A stretch of 64,000 nt of DNA, taken from an uncultured Prevotellaceae bacterium (GTDB taxonomy: Bacteria > Bacteroidota > Bacteroidia > Bacteroidales > Bacteroidaceae). Of the stretch, positions 1 to 8,549 are shown piece after piece. The translations under genes and the position numbers were made by a program. The stretch is from assembly GCA_902769705.1 (NCBI GenBank), contig CACXPX010000004.1, forward strand, positions 1-64,000, read 5' to 3'. How positions within the stretch are numbered: the stretch's first letter is position 1; each line of letters starts with the position of its first letter. The notes beneath the pieces were generated by a model that saw nothing but the letters and a program-made list of their open reading frames with translations, did not search any database and was not told the origin of the DNA.

Positions 1-2
1 AA

Positions 3-1097
3 TGGTTCTGCTATATGAATAATTTGGAGGAGATAGAAGGCTTGGAATACCTGAACACCAGCGAGGTGACGAACATGAACAGCATGTTCTACGAATGCTC
101 CAAGCTGACGACCCTCGACCTCAACAAATTTGATGTCAGCAAGGTTACCAACGCCACTTCGATGTTCCAATATGCTACTGGATTGACCACTATCTACTGC
201 GATAATGTGTGGAATATTTCAACCGCTGGAGATATGTTTGGTGGCACTTACAGTCTTGTCGGTGCTGTCAATTATAGCGGAAGCAAGACGGGCTGCGAGA
301 TGGCCACCCCCAAAGGCTACTTCACATCTCGCACGACGCTGGCCGCCAACGAGGACAACACCTCGCTGCTCACTGCTCGCGACCAATACTATGGCGACGT
401 GACACTTGATGGAACAACGTTATACCACAACGGCAAATGGAACACCCTCTGCCTGCCATTCAATCTCACCACTCAACAGTTGGCCAACGAGAACTGCCCG
501 CTCTATGGGGCAACCATCAAGACGCTCAACACTGCGTACGTCAACAACGGAAAGCTGACGCTGGACTTCGCTGACGTCTCGAGCATCGAGGCAGGCAAGC
601 CTTATCTCATCAGATGGAGCACCGATGGCGACAACGTTGAGAATCCCGTGTTCAAGGGCGTAACCATCAGCAACGTGGACAATCCCGTCGTGACCGCAGC
701 CATCACCTTCAAGGGCACTTATTCGCCGGTTGAGGTGACGAGTGACAACAAGACGATGATTAGCCTGGACGGGAACAACACCCTCCACTACCCCACCGCC
801 GACTTGAATGCCTTCACTGCCTACTTTGCCCCATTAGCGTTCGGCGACGGCATGGGCGACCTCAACCTTGACGGTAGCGTGGATGTGGCCGACATCACAA
901 CGATGGTGAACATCGTGCTCAACAAGGGCACCGACGAGCACAATAATGCCGACCTCAATGGCAACGGCAGTGTGACCATTGAAGATGTAACCATCTTGGT
1001 GAACATCATCCTCGGCAAGTATTCCGGCACGCTGAACATCACGGACGTCGATAGCGGTGAACTCGAGCCCGCACTTGAATGGGGAATTGATAATTGA
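3..1097 (+). CDS. BspA/DUF285-type surface protein with C-terminal dockerin, 5' end outside window
   Basis: The reading frame is open to the left edge, and the codons before the first ATG (position 15) read W-F-C-Y, which fits the repeat, so the gene starts upstream. The visible N-terminal part has DUF285/BspA-like repeats (EGLEYLNTSEVTNMNSMF, then a second NKFDVSKVTNATSMF copy). A beta-rich segment follows with the motif WNTLCLPFNL, also seen as WETIALPFDV in the large surface protein at 29-35 kb. Near the C-terminus two calcium-loop repeats (DLNLDGSVDVADI and DLNGNGSVTIEDV) form a type I dockerin-like pair. Dockerins normally dock onto cohesins, but no cohesin is visible here. Probably cell-surface or secreted; its ligand is unknown. 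Confidence 0.85.
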   Translation, partial: WFCYMNNLEEIEGLEYLNTSEVTNMNSMFYECSKLTTLDLNKFDVSKVTNATSMFQYATGLTTIYCDNVWNISTAGDMFGGTYSLVGAVNYSGSKTGCEMATPKGYFTSRTTLAANEDNTSLLTARDQYYGDVTLDGTTLYHNGKWNTLCLPFNLTTQQLANENCPLYGATIKTLNTAYVNNGKLTLDFADVSSIEAGKPYLIRWSTDGDNVENPVFKGVTISNVDNPVVTAAITFKGTYSPVEVTSDNKTMISLDGNNTLHYPTADLNAFTAYFAPLAFGDGMGDLNLDGSVDVADITTMVNIVLNKGTDEHNNADLNGNGSVTIEDVTILVNIILGKYSGTLNITDVDSGELEPALEWGIDN

Positions 1098-1147
1098 TAA
1101 TTGATAATTGACAATTGAAAATTGAGAATTGACTATTTACTATTTGA
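1085..1147. repeat. Heptamer tandem repeat (AATTGAN)
   Basis: About seven direct copies of AATTGAT/C/A/G run from 1085 to 1133. They continue as degenerate TATTTAC/TATTTGA heptamers to about 1147. The array starts inside the last codons of the preceding gene and fills the gap to the next one. AT-rich, with no hairpin of note. Confidence 0.85.
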
Positions 1148-1167
1148 CTATTTAAACATATACATAT

Positions 1168-2010
1168 ATGAAAGCTTTCGGTTTTTTGGCTGCAATGCTG
1201 CTTGGTCTGATGCCGTATACGGCCGATGCACAGGGGACTGACGTTAACAGTCGCGACCTTCGAGGAAAAGTGGTTTATCAGGATGACGAAGTCGTGTTTC
1301 GCCAGCTTGACGAGCATACATGGATAGGTAATGGACATAGGGTCTATAACGAGTCGCTCTACCTCGTTGAGGGTAATGACCGTGCCATTCTGATTGATGC
1401 CGGGACACGCATTCCTGAGTTGGACAAGATTGTGGCAAAGATTACGTCCAAGCCTGTCACGATGATGTTGACCCATGCCCATGGCGACCATGTGGGTGGC
1501 GTAGGGCCTTTCCCTGAGGTTTATCTGAATGCAGGTGACATGACGATTGTGTCGAATAACATGCGTAACTACAAGGGGCAGATCAGGTATCTTAACGATG
1601 GCCAAGTGATTGATCTTGGTGGCCGTGAGATAGAGGTCGTCTTTACGCCCGGTCATACAGCCGGAAGCACTACGTTCTTCGACAAGGCACGGCATTATGG
1701 ATTCAGTGGTGATGCCTTCGGCTCGACCAACCTGCTGGTGTTCACCAACCTTTCAACCGAAATGTACACTGCCGAGAGGATTGAGCGATATATGAAGAAG
1801 AATGACATTCGTTTCCTCTTTCCCGGTCATTACAGCGGTGATAATCTGGAGACTCTCCAGCGTGTTACCGACATCAAGAACATGTGCCGCGAGATACTGG
1901 ACGGCGAACGCAAACCTACCGTCAGCAACGGTAACAACGGAGGCAACGACATGATGGTCGACGACAAGGGCGTGCGTATCAACTTCAGCAGCCGGACTGG
2001 AATGAAATGA
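1168..2010 (+). CDS. Secreted metallo-beta-lactamase-fold hydrolase
   Basis: A 280-residue protein with an N-terminal signal peptide (MKAFGFLAAMLLGLMPYTADAQ). All metal ligands of the MBL fold are visible: HAHGDH near residue 103, a His in PGHTAGS, an Asp in FSGDAFG and a C-terminal His in FPGHYSG. The enzyme should therefore bind one or two zinc ions and act in the periplasm or outside the cell. The family includes glyoxalase-II-like, lactonase and beta-lactamase members, and nothing here fixes the substrate. It stands alone, preceded by heptamer repeats and followed by a strong terminator. Confidence 0.88.
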   Translation: MKAFGFLAAMLLGLMPYTADAQGTDVNSRDLRGKVVYQDDEVVFRQLDEHTWIGNGHRVYNESLYLVEGNDRAILIDAGTRIPELDKIVAKITSKPVTMMLTHAHGDHVGGVGPFPEVYLNAGDMTIVSNNMRNYKGQIRYLNDGQVIDLGGREIEVVFTPGHTAGSTTFFDKARHYGFSGDAFGSTNLLVFTNLSTEMYTAERIERYMKKNDIRFLFPGHYSGDNLETLQRVTDIKNMCREILDGERKPTVSNGNNGGNDMMVDDKGVRINFSSRTGMK

Positions 2011-2053
2011 TCATGGAAGAGGGTGATAGCCCCCTTATTAACTAATAAAACAG

Positions 2054-2084
2054 AAGGTCACCGAACTAATTCGATGACCTTTTT
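2054..2084 (+). terminator. Rho-independent terminator after the MBL gene
   Basis: AAGGTCA-CCGAA and TTCGATGACCTT form a hairpin with a short loop, followed directly by a T run. It lies 44 bp after the stop codon at 2010. Confidence 0.8.
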
Positions 2085-2085
2085 C

Positions 2086-2106
2086 AATTGTTAATTGTTA
2101 ATTGTT
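2086..2106. repeat. Heptamer tandem repeat (AATTGTT x3)
   Basis: Three exact copies of AATTGTT directly follow the terminator T run. Same repeat class as the array at 1085. Confidence 0.8.
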
Positions 2107-2181
2107 TTTACAAAGCATACGTCCCCTTTAGCTCTTCCACTCCCCTTTAGGCACTTTATACTCTTCAACTCGTTGAATTAT

Positions 2182-3417
2182 TCAAATCTTGTATTTGTTC
2201 TTCCGATTTGCCCGACGCGGCGTCATGGTGCCGAAGTCGAACGAGCCTCCACGCGCCATTCCACGATATTGTGCCCAGCGGTCGCGGATGCGGGCCACAT
2301 AATCCACGGTCTCGCTGCCACGCATGTAGCCATGCTTCACCACCGGGTCGGTGTAGTATTCGGCAGAGCTCAGCTTCAGGACATACTCCGAAACATCTGC
2401 CCAGCGGTGTGGATTGCGCCCGTATTTCCGAGCCAATGCCATAGCGTCGCGGATGTGGAAGAACCCGCCGTTGTAGGCGCCCAAAACGAAATAGACGCGT
2501 TCCTCGCCATTGGGGATGTCGCTGAAGTGTCCGGTCAGCTCGCTGATGTATCGTGCGGCTGCGGCAATATTGGCCTCAGGCTCGTAGATGCGCGCCATAG
2601 AGAGTCCCAGATGGGCTGCTGTGCCAGGCATAATCTGCATCAGGCCGCATGCTCCTGCCCACGAATGGGCTCGCGGGTCGAAGGTGGACTCCTGATAGCA
2701 TTGGGCTGCCAGCAGACGCCAATCCCACCGCGCCACTGAGGAGTATTGCTGGAAGAGATGGTCATAGTGGGAGATGACACCACTCTGCTTGTTCAACATC
2801 GGCGAATAGACGCGACGCGTGACGCTGCGTGTGGACAAAGCAAACGACTCTTGCTTGCGCACTTGGGCAATGAGCTCGGGACGGAACCATCCGTTCAGCT
2901 TGTCGGCCAACTCCTGATTGCCTTTCTGCACTGCCCATGAGGACTGCAAGGAGTCCTTCTGCCCTTCCTTCTTCTCCGTCATCTTCACACCGCAATATTC
3001 AATGCTGTCGAGCGTCAGAGGGAGCGGATAGGCCACCACGTCGCCTTCGCCCTTGCGCAGCCTCTGCACCATCTCCATCGTGTCCTTGCACACCTCCACA
3101 CGCAATGAGACACCGATGCCCTGGGCGAACTTCTCGCACAACAGGTATTGAAGGCCCATGCCGTGGCCGTGATAGTCGTAGTAAGTCTCAGGGCCGCTCA
3201 GGGTGAGCATGATGAGTTCGCCATTGTTGACGATGTCGGAAAGTGTGAAATTGTCAGAGGATGCAGCCGAACCGTTGCCATTTGGCATGTCTGTCGTCTC
3301 GCTGGCGGGAGTGCCCCAAGGCGTTGTGTCCGGGCGTTTCTCCTCGCATCCCATGAGCGCAAAGAAAAGCAGGCACAAACAAAGCAGTCTCCCGAATAAC
3401 GTGAATTTAATGTGCAT
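2182..3417 (-). CDS. mltF: MltF-like membrane-bound lytic murein transglycosylase (lipoprotein)
   Basis: A 411-residue protein beginning MHIKFTLFGRLLCLCLLFF with a lipobox (ALMGC), so probably an outer-membrane lipoprotein. Residues about 60-220 resemble a periplasmic solute-binding (SBP_bac_3) domain. Residues about 240-390 are an SLT/lysozyme-like domain with the catalytic Glu in QCYQESTFDP and the family motifs AGACGLMQIMPGTA and AYNGG. This two-domain order is that of MltF, which cleaves peptidoglycan glycan strands to 1,6-anhydro ends. An upstream in-frame ATG at 3447 is rejected because it overlaps the -7 box (3447-3454) of this gene's likely promoter. Divergent from the his operon. Confidence 0.9.
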   Translation of the reverse strand: MHIKFTLFGRLLCLCLLFFALMGCEEKRPDTTPWGTPASETTDMPNGNGSAASSDNFTLSDIVNNGELIMLTLSGPETYYDYHGHGMGLQYLLCEKFAQGIGVSLRVEVCKDTMEMVQRLRKGEGDVVAYPLPLTLDSIEYCGVKMTEKKEGQKDSLQSSWAVQKGNQELADKLNGWFRPELIAQVRKQESFALSTRSVTRRVYSPMLNKQSGVISHYDHLFQQYSSVARWDWRLLAAQCYQESTFDPRAHSWAGACGLMQIMPGTAAHLGLSMARIYEPEANIAAAARYISELTGHFSDIPNGEERVYFVLGAYNGGFFHIRDAMALARKYGRNPHRWADVSEYVLKLSSAEYYTDPVVKHGYMRGSETVDYVARIRDRWAQYRGMARGGSFDFGTMTPRRANRKNKYKI

Positions 3418-3446
3418 AAAACAACGGTTCAGTTTCAAAAACGCCA

Positions 3447-3454
3447 CAAAATTA
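3447..3454 (-). promoter_or_regulatory. -7 element for mltF
   Basis: On the minus strand this reads TAATTTTG, a perfect match to the Bacteroidetes -7 consensus TAnnTTTG. It lies about 30 bp upstream of the ATG at 3417 and supports that start. No clear -33 TTTG was found. Confidence 0.65.
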
Positions 3455-3463
3455 AAACAATTC

Positions 3464-3494
3464 TTGCAGATTAGAACAGAAATGAGTAATTTTG
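3464..3494 (+). promoter_or_regulatory. Promoter of hisGDC
   Basis: TTGC at 3464-3467 (-33, one base off TTTG), a 19-nt spacer, then TAATTTTG at 3487-3494 (-7, perfect TAnnTTTG). The hisG start codon follows at 3524. No his leader peptide or attenuator hairpin is present in the 30-nt leader. Confidence 0.75.
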
Positions 3495-3523
3495 CACTCG
3501 CTTTTTAAGATAATTTGTTTTTT

Positions 3524-4375
3524 ATGTTACGAATTGCCGTTCAATCGAAAGGTCGTCTCTACGAAGACACCATGAATCTGCTGGCCGAGGCAGACATCAA
3601 AGTGAGCAGCAGCAAACGCACATTGCTGGTGCAATCAACCAATTTCCCGCTGGAAGTGCTCTACCTCCGCGACGACGACATCCCGCAGAGCGTGGCTGGC
3701 GGTGTGGCCGACATTGGCATTGTGGGCGAAAACGAGTTCTTGGAGCGCGAGGAAGACGCCAAAATCGTTGCACGTCTGGGCTTCAGCAAATGCCGACTGT
3801 CGCTTGCCATCCCCAAGGAGCATCATTATGAGGGGCTCGAGTGGTTCAACGGCAAACGCATTGCCACCTCCTACCCCAACATCTTGCAGAAATTTCTGAA
3901 CGAGAACGGCATTCATTCCGAGATACACGAGATTACGGGAAGCGTGGAAATCAGTCCGGGCATCGGATTGGCCGACGGCATATTCGACATCGTGAGCAGT
4001 GGTTCGACGCTCGTGAGCAACAACCTGCGCGAGGTGGAAGTGGTGATGAAGAGCGAGGCGCTGCTCATCGCCAACAAAGACCTGAGCGAGGAAAAGCAGC
4101 AGACGCTCAACGAGATGATGTTCCGCATCGAAGCCGTGAAGCAGGCTGAAGACAAGAAGTATGTGCGCATGAATGTACCGAAGGCCAAACTCAGTGAAAT
4201 TATCGATGTGTTGCCTGGACTGAAGAGTCCCACAGTGATTCCCCTGGCCGACGAAGAGTGGTGTTCGGTGCACACGGTGCTCGACCAGAAGCGTTTCTGG
4301 GAAATCATCGGCAAACTGAAGGAATTTGGTGCACAAGGCATACTGGTCACCCCCATCGAGAAAATGATTTTATAA
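3524..4375 (+). CDS. hisG: ATP phosphoribosyltransferase (long form)
   Basis: Catalyses the first step of histidine synthesis: ATP plus PRPP to phosphoribosyl-ATP. The 283-residue protein starts MLRIAVQSKGRL. It has the phosphate-binding loop ISPGIGLADGIFDIVSSGSTL near residues 146-168. A C-terminal ACT-like regulatory domain (about 210-283) marks the long, self-sufficient HisG_L form, which needs no HisZ and is feedback-inhibited by histidine in known members. The ATG at 3524 is chosen because the promoter -7 box ends at 3494 and homologues start at MLRIA. First gene of hisGDC; 8 nt separate it from hisD. Confidence 0.96.
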   Translation: MLRIAVQSKGRLYEDTMNLLAEADIKVSSSKRTLLVQSTNFPLEVLYLRDDDIPQSVAGGVADIGIVGENEFLEREEDAKIVARLGFSKCRLSLAIPKEHHYEGLEWFNGKRIATSYPNILQKFLNENGIHSEIHEITGSVEISPGIGLADGIFDIVSSGSTLVSNNLREVEVVMKSEALLIANKDLSEEKQQTLNEMMFRIEAVKQAEDKKYVRMNVPKAKLSEIIDVLPGLKSPTVIPLADEEWCSVHTVLDQKRFWEIIGKLKEFGAQGILVTPIEKMIL

Positions 4376-4383
4376 ACCGCACA

Positions 4384-5673
4384 ATGAGAATCATCGAATA
4401 TCCCCAACCATCGCAGTGGGCCGACATCGTGGAAAGGCCCCATCTCGACGTGTCGCAACTGAACGCTACGGTAGAGTCGGTGCTTGCCGACATCCGCGAG
4501 CATGGCGACGAGGCTGTCAAGCGCTATGAAGAGAAATTCGACCATGTGGCCTTGCAGTCGTTGGCTGTCAGCGAAGAAGAGATGCTCGAGGCCGAGTCTT
4601 TGGTCTGCGACGAGCTGAAAGAGGCGCTACGTCTGGCTCATCACAATATCGCGACATTCCATGCCGAGCAGCGTTTTGAGGGGAAGAAGATTGAGACGGC
4701 ACCTGGCGTGGTGTGCTGGCAGAAGAGTTCGCCCATCGAAAAGGTGGGACTCTACATTCCCGGCGGCACCGCTCCCCTGTTCTCCACCGTTCTCATGCTG
4801 GCCACACCAGCAAAGATTGCGGGCTGCAAGGAGATTGTGCTTTGCACCCCTCCCAATCGCGAAGGTCGTGTGAACCCCGCCATCCTGATGGCTGCACGCA
4901 TTGCTGGAGTGGACAAAATCTATAAAATCGGTGGTGTGCAAGCCATTGGCGCTATGGCATACGGAACGGAAAGTGTGCCAAAGGTCTACAAGATTTTCGG
5001 TCCTGGAAACCAATATGTGATGGCTGCTAAACAACAGGTGAGCCTGCACGATGTGGCTATCGACATGCCTGCAGGTCCTTCCGAGGTGTGCGTCATTGCC
5101 GACGCCGAGAGCAACGCTGCCTTCGTGGCTGCCGACCTCTTGTCGCAAGCCGAGCATGGTGTAGACTCTCAAGTGTTCTTGATTTCCACCTCGAAAGAGA
5201 TGATTGAGAAGGTGAGAAAAGAAGTTGAAGCACAACTCGAACAACTGCCACGCAAAGAATTGGCTTCCAAGACGTTAGAGAATAGTACATTTGTATTAGT
5301 CAAGGACTCTGAGGAAGCCATTGCACTCAGCAACACCTATGCTCCCGAGCACCTCATCATCGCAACGAAAGACTATGAGCAACTGGCTCAGAAAGTGGTG
5401 AATGCAGGAAGCGTGTTCCTTGGCAAATATGCTTGCGAGAGTGCGGGCGACTATGCCAGCGGCACAAATCACACGCTGCCCACTCACGGCTATGCTATGG
5501 CCTACAGCGGAGTGAACCTCGACAGCTTTGTCCGTAAGATTACCTTCCAGCACCTCAGCTCTGAAGGCATCCATTCGATTGGACGTGCGGTGGAACTGAT
5601 GGCCGAAAACGAACAGCTCCACGCCCACCGCAACGCTATGACGTTAAGGATAAAATCACTTTCCAACAGCTAA
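4384..5673 (+). CDS. hisD: Histidinol dehydrogenase
   Basis: A zinc enzyme that oxidises L-histidinol to L-histidine in two NAD-dependent steps, the last of the pathway. 429 residues, normal family length. Recognisable signatures are [46 protein letters not shown], the zinc/catalytic segment [12 protein letters not shown] and the late APEHL motif. The start [12 protein letters not shown] at 4384 is preferred over an upstream in-frame ATG that lies inside hisG. Second gene of the operon, cytoplasmic. Confidence 0.96.
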   Translation: MRIIEYPQPSQWADIVERPHLDVSQLNATVESVLADIREHGDEAVKRYEEKFDHVALQSLAVSEEEMLEAESLVCDELKEALRLAHHNIATFHAEQRFEGKKIETAPGVVCWQKSSPIEKVGLYIPGGTAPLFSTVLMLATPAKIAGCKEIVLCTPPNREGRVNPAILMAARIAGVDKIYKIGGVQAIGAMAYGTESVPKVYKIFGPGNQYVMAAKQQVSLHDVAIDMPAGPSEVCVIADAESNAAFVAADLLSQAEHGVDSQVFLISTSKEMIEKVRKEVEAQLEQLPRKELASKTLENSTFVLVKDSEEAIALSNTYAPEHLIIATKDYEQLAQKVVNAGSVFLGKYACESAGDYASGTNHTLPTHGYAMAYSGVNLDSFVRKITFQHLSSEGIHSIGRAVELMAENEQLHAHRNAMTLRIKSLSNS

Positions 5674-5701
5674 CACCCATCACCTATCACCCATCACTCA
5701 T
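5674..5701. repeat. Heptamer tandem repeat reaching into the hisC start codon
   Basis: CACCCAT, CACCTAT, CACCCAT and CACTCAT follow each other with an exact 7-nt period. The last copy supplies the AT of the hisC ATG (5700). A gain or loss of one copy would change the hisD-hisC spacing without altering either protein. Confidence 0.8.
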
Positions 5702-6734
5702 GAAATCTCTCGAACAACTCACAAGACCCAATATCTGGCAGCTCTCCCCTTACAGCAGCGCCAGAAACGAATATAGCGGAAAGGTGGCACGCGTGTTTCT
5801 CGATGCCAACGAGAACCCTTACAACAAGCCATTCAACCGTTACCCCGACCCTTTGCAGGAGGAAGTGAAGCAACGCCTCAGCAAAGTGAAGGGAATTCCT
5901 GCCGAATGTATTTTCCTCGGTAATGGAAGCGACGAAGCCATCGACTTGGTCTATCGTTGTTTCTGCCGCCCAGGCATCGACAATGTAGTGGCTATTGAAC
6001 CGACGTATGGCATGTATAAGGTAAGTGCCGACATCAACGATGTGGAATATCGTCCCGTCTTGCTCGACGACAACTATCAGATTTCTGCCGAAAAGTTGCT
6101 GAAGGCATGCGATAATAACACGAAGGTTATTTGGATTTGTAGTCCCAACAACCCCACAGGAAACAGTATCAACCGCGAGGAAATCGAGAAGGTGCTCGAT
6201 GGCTTCGACGCTCTTGTGGTGATTGACGAGGCTTACAGCGACTTCGCCCCACAGAAACCCATGCGTTACCAACTTGCCCAGCGCCCCAACATGATTGTGC
6301 TCAACACCATGAGCAAGGCGTGGGGATGTGCTGCCATCCGACTGGGAATGGCATTTGCCAGCAAGGAAATCATCGGGCTGTTCAACAAAGTGAAATACCC
6401 CTACAACATCAACCAGCTCACCCAGCAGCAAGCCATCGAACTGCTCGACAATCCCTACGATGTGGAAAAATGGGTCAGCATGCTGTTGCTCGAACGCAAA
6501 CGACTGATAGAGGCTTTCCGACTGTTGCCTATCTGCGAAAAGGTGTATCCTACCGACGCCAACTTCTTCCTGGCGAAGATGACCGATGCCAAAGCCATCT
6601 ACGACTATCTGGTGGACCGGGGCATCATCGTTCGCAACCGCACGAGGGTAAGCCTCTGCTTGAACTGCCTGCGTATCACCGTGGGCACAAAAGGCGAAAA
6701 CAACGAGCTGTTGGCTGCGCTTCGCCAATACTAA
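5700..6734 (+). CDS. hisC: Histidinol-phosphate aminotransferase
   Basis: A PLP-dependent class I/II aminotransferase that converts imidazole-acetol phosphate plus glutamate to histidinol phosphate. 344 residues. It shows the family markers [17 protein letters not shown], the PLP-contacting DEAYSDF, the Schiff-base lysine in NTMSKAWG and the C-terminal phosphate-binding Arg in LRITVGT. Third gene of the his operon. In Bacteroides relatives hisB usually follows, but here a strong terminator closes the operon and a transporter gene comes next. Confidence 0.95.
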   Translation: MKSLEQLTRPNIWQLSPYSSARNEYSGKVARVFLDANENPYNKPFNRYPDPLQEEVKQRLSKVKGIPAECIFLGNGSDEAIDLVYRCFCRPGIDNVVAIEPTYGMYKVSADINDVEYRPVLLDDNYQISAEKLLKACDNNTKVIWICSPNNPTGNSINREEIEKVLDGFDALVVIDEAYSDFAPQKPMRYQLAQRPNMIVLNTMSKAWGCAAIRLGMAFASKEIIGLFNKVKYPYNINQLTQQQAIELLDNPYDVEKWVSMLLLERKRLIEAFRLLPICEKVYPTDANFFLAKMTDAKAIYDYLVDRGIIVRNRTRVSLCLNCLRITVGTKGENNELLAALRQY

Positions 6735-6764
6735 AACCGCACAAAAGAAATAAAAATCAAGGGT

Positions 6765-6800
6765 GGGTAGCAAAATAAATTGGTTTTGCTGCCCATTTTT
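6765..6800 (+). terminator. Terminator closing hisGDC
   Basis: GGGTAGCAAAA (6765-6775) pairs with TTTTGCTGCCC (6784-6794) with one G-U pair and an 8-nt loop, followed by ATTTTT. It sits 30 bp after hisC. Confidence 0.88.
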
Positions 6801-6813
6801 CATTTAATTTGTC

Positions 6814-6821
6814 TATATTTG
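6814..6821 (+). promoter_or_regulatory. -7 element for the dcu gene
   Basis: TATATTTG is a perfect TAnnTTTG -7 box, about 60 nt before the ATG. The best -33 candidate, TTTG at 6785-6788, lies inside the his terminator stem with a long 25-nt spacer, so the -33 is doubtful. Confidence 0.6.
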
Positions 6822-6881
6822 CAGACAAACCGTGAAATAATAACTAAAAACAACAAATAACAAACTAAAAATCTAAGAATT

Positions 6882-8342
6882 ATGACCTTTTTAATGATCA
6901 TCCAACTGCTCATTGTGCTGTTGGCTCTTTGGGTGGGCTCAAGGTATGGCAGCCTCGCATTAGGCGCCATCTCCGGCATTGGCCTTGCCATCCTCGTATT
7001 CGGATTCGGATTGAAGCCTGGTACTCCACCGACCGATGTGATTTACATCATCATTGCAGCCGTTACGTGTGCCGGCATCATGCAAGCCTCTGGCGGTATG
7101 GACTGGCTCATCCAGATGGCCGAACGTCTGTTGCGAAAGAATCCCGACCGCATCACGTTCCTTGCACCGCTTTGCACATTCTTCCTGACGGTGCTCGTGG
7201 GAACTGGTCACGTTGTCTATACGCTGATGCCCATCATCTGCGACATCGCGCTGAAGAAGGGCATTCGTCCGGAGCGTCCGTGTGGTGTGGCTTCCATCGC
7301 CTCGCAGGTGGGTATTACTTGTTCGCCCATCGCCGCAGCCGTTGTGGCTTTCGTGAGTATTTCCAATGCCAACGGTTTCGAAATCACCATCCCTAAGGTT
7401 CTCATGGTCTCCATCCCTGCTTGTGTATGCGGATTGATGGCTGCTGCCGCCGCTTCTTATCATCGCGGACTTGACCTCGACAAAGACCCTCAATTCCAAA
7501 AGAAGATTCAAGACCCCGAGCAGCGCAAGTATATCTATGGCCCAACGGTCACCACGCTTGACAAAGAGATTCCTCAGTCGGCCAAGAATGCCGTATTCAT
7601 CTTCCTCGGTGCACTTGCTGTCATCGTCTTCTTTGCCATCTTCCAAAACGCACTACCCACTTACGAAACCCTGCGTGCAGTCAAGGGCGCAACACCGGCA
7701 ACTCTTGCCGATGGTACAGTCATCACTGCCGAACAGATGATTAAATCGGGTATTCAGGCGTACGGTATGACCGAATGGTATCAAAAACCTCTTGCCATGA
7801 ACATCGTCATCCAGATTGTCATGATTGCCGCCGCAGCCCTGATGATTATCTTCTGCAAGGCTGCTCCCAAGAAGGCCGTCTCTGGTCCTGTATGGCAATC
7901 GGGTATGGTGGCTGTTGTCGCCATCTACGGCATCGCCTGGCTGGCCGACACCTACTTCTCCAACTATCTGGATGAGATGAAACTGATGCTGGCCGACGTT
8001 GTGGCAAGCTATCCGTGGAGCATCGCGCTGGTATTCTTCCTTGTCTCTGTGCTCATCAACTCACAGGGTGCTGTCGTCGTGGCTATGCTGCCATTGGCCT
8101 ATCAGTTAGGCATTGCCGGACCTGTGTTGCTTGGTGTGCTGCCATCGGTATACGGATATTTCTTCATCCCCAACTATCCCAGCGATATCGCGACGGTGAA
8201 CTTCGACCGCTCGGGAACCACCATCATCGGTAAATACCTGCTCAACCACTCGTTCATGATGCCTGGCCTCATTTGTGTCATCACGAGCACCATCGTGGCT
8301 TACATCCTGGCTAACGTGTTGCATGGAGCAGGTTTGTTCTAA
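6882..8342 (+). CDS. dcuB: Anaerobic C4-dicarboxylate transporter (DcuA/DcuB family)
   Basis: An inner-membrane antiporter that exchanges succinate for fumarate, malate or aspartate during anaerobic fumarate respiration. 486 residues with about 10-12 hydrophobic segments. Family motifs include the N-terminal LWVGSRYGSLALGAISGIGL, the strongly conserved VGTGHVVYTLMPII near residue 107, GITCSPIAAAVVAF, and a C-terminal half with GVLPSVYGYFFIPNYPSDIA and FDRSGTT. In Bacteroidales, succinate export is central to fermentation, which fits. DcuA versus DcuB cannot be decided from sequence alone. Monocistronic, between a terminator/promoter and the 22-nt repeat array. Confidence 0.92.
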   Translation: MTFLMIIQLLIVLLALWVGSRYGSLALGAISGIGLAILVFGFGLKPGTPPTDVIYIIIAAVTCAGIMQASGGMDWLIQMAERLLRKNPDRITFLAPLCTFFLTVLVGTGHVVYTLMPIICDIALKKGIRPERPCGVASIASQVGITCSPIAAAVVAFVSISNANGFEITIPKVLMVSIPACVCGLMAAAAASYHRGLDLDKDPQFQKKIQDPEQRKYIYGPTVTTLDKEIPQSAKNAVFIFLGALAVIVFFAIFQNALPTYETLRAVKGATPATLADGTVITAEQMIKSGIQAYGMTEWYQKPLAMNIVIQIVMIAAAALMIIFCKAAPKKAVSGPVWQSGMVAVVAIYGIAWLADTYFSNYLDEMKLMLADVVASYPWSIALVFFLVSVLINSQGAVVVAMLPLAYQLGIAGPVLLGVLPSVYGYFFIPNYPSDIATVNFDRSGTTIIGKYLLNHSFMMPGLICVITSTIVAYILANVLHGAGLF

Positions 8343-8350
8343 GCGGCAAA

Positions 8351-8449
8351 TGACTGTGTCATTAGGGGCTAATGAGCGTGTCATTAAGGGCTTTTGACCG
8401 TGTCATTAGGGGTTAATGAGAACGTCATTAGGGGCTAATGAGCCGCTCA
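8351..8449. repeat. 22-nt periodic array A
   Basis: TGA occurs at 8351, 8373, 8395, 8417 and 8439, and TCA at 8359, 8381, 8403, 8425 and 8447: an exact 22-nt period over five units. The 11-nt core between TCA and TGA is TTAGGGGCTAA or a close variant. TCATTAG-GGG-CTAATGA can therefore form a 7-bp hairpin in each unit. It lies just after the dcu gene, between two convergent genes. Shares its grammar with arrays B-F. Confidence 0.93.
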
Positions 8450-8487
8450 TATATGGCCTATTATAATGGTATCGAAATACCAACATC

Positions 8488-8530
8488 AAAAAGCAGGAAG
8501 GAGTAAAGTTTCCTTCCTGCTTCTTCTTTT
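8488..8530. terminator. Bidirectional terminator between dcu and GH127
   Basis: AAGCAGGAAGGA (8491-8502) and TCCTTCCTGCTT (8511-8522) form a perfect 12-bp stem with an 8-nt loop. It is flanked by an A run on the left and CTTCTTTT on the right, so it can stop transcription from both convergent genes. Confidence 0.85.
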
Positions 8531-8549
8531 GGCCAAAGTGATGGTTGTT

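Noticed and set aside
3494-3524. Histidine attenuator or T-box upstream of hisG or thrS
   Set aside because: The hisG leader is only about 30 nt without a His-rich peptide, and the thrS leader is about 25 nt, too short for a T-box.
8351-8449. CRISPR array as an explanation of the 22-nt repeats
   Set aside because: There are no unique spacers: the whole 22 nt repeats, the period is too short for repeat plus spacer, and no cas gene is present in the window.
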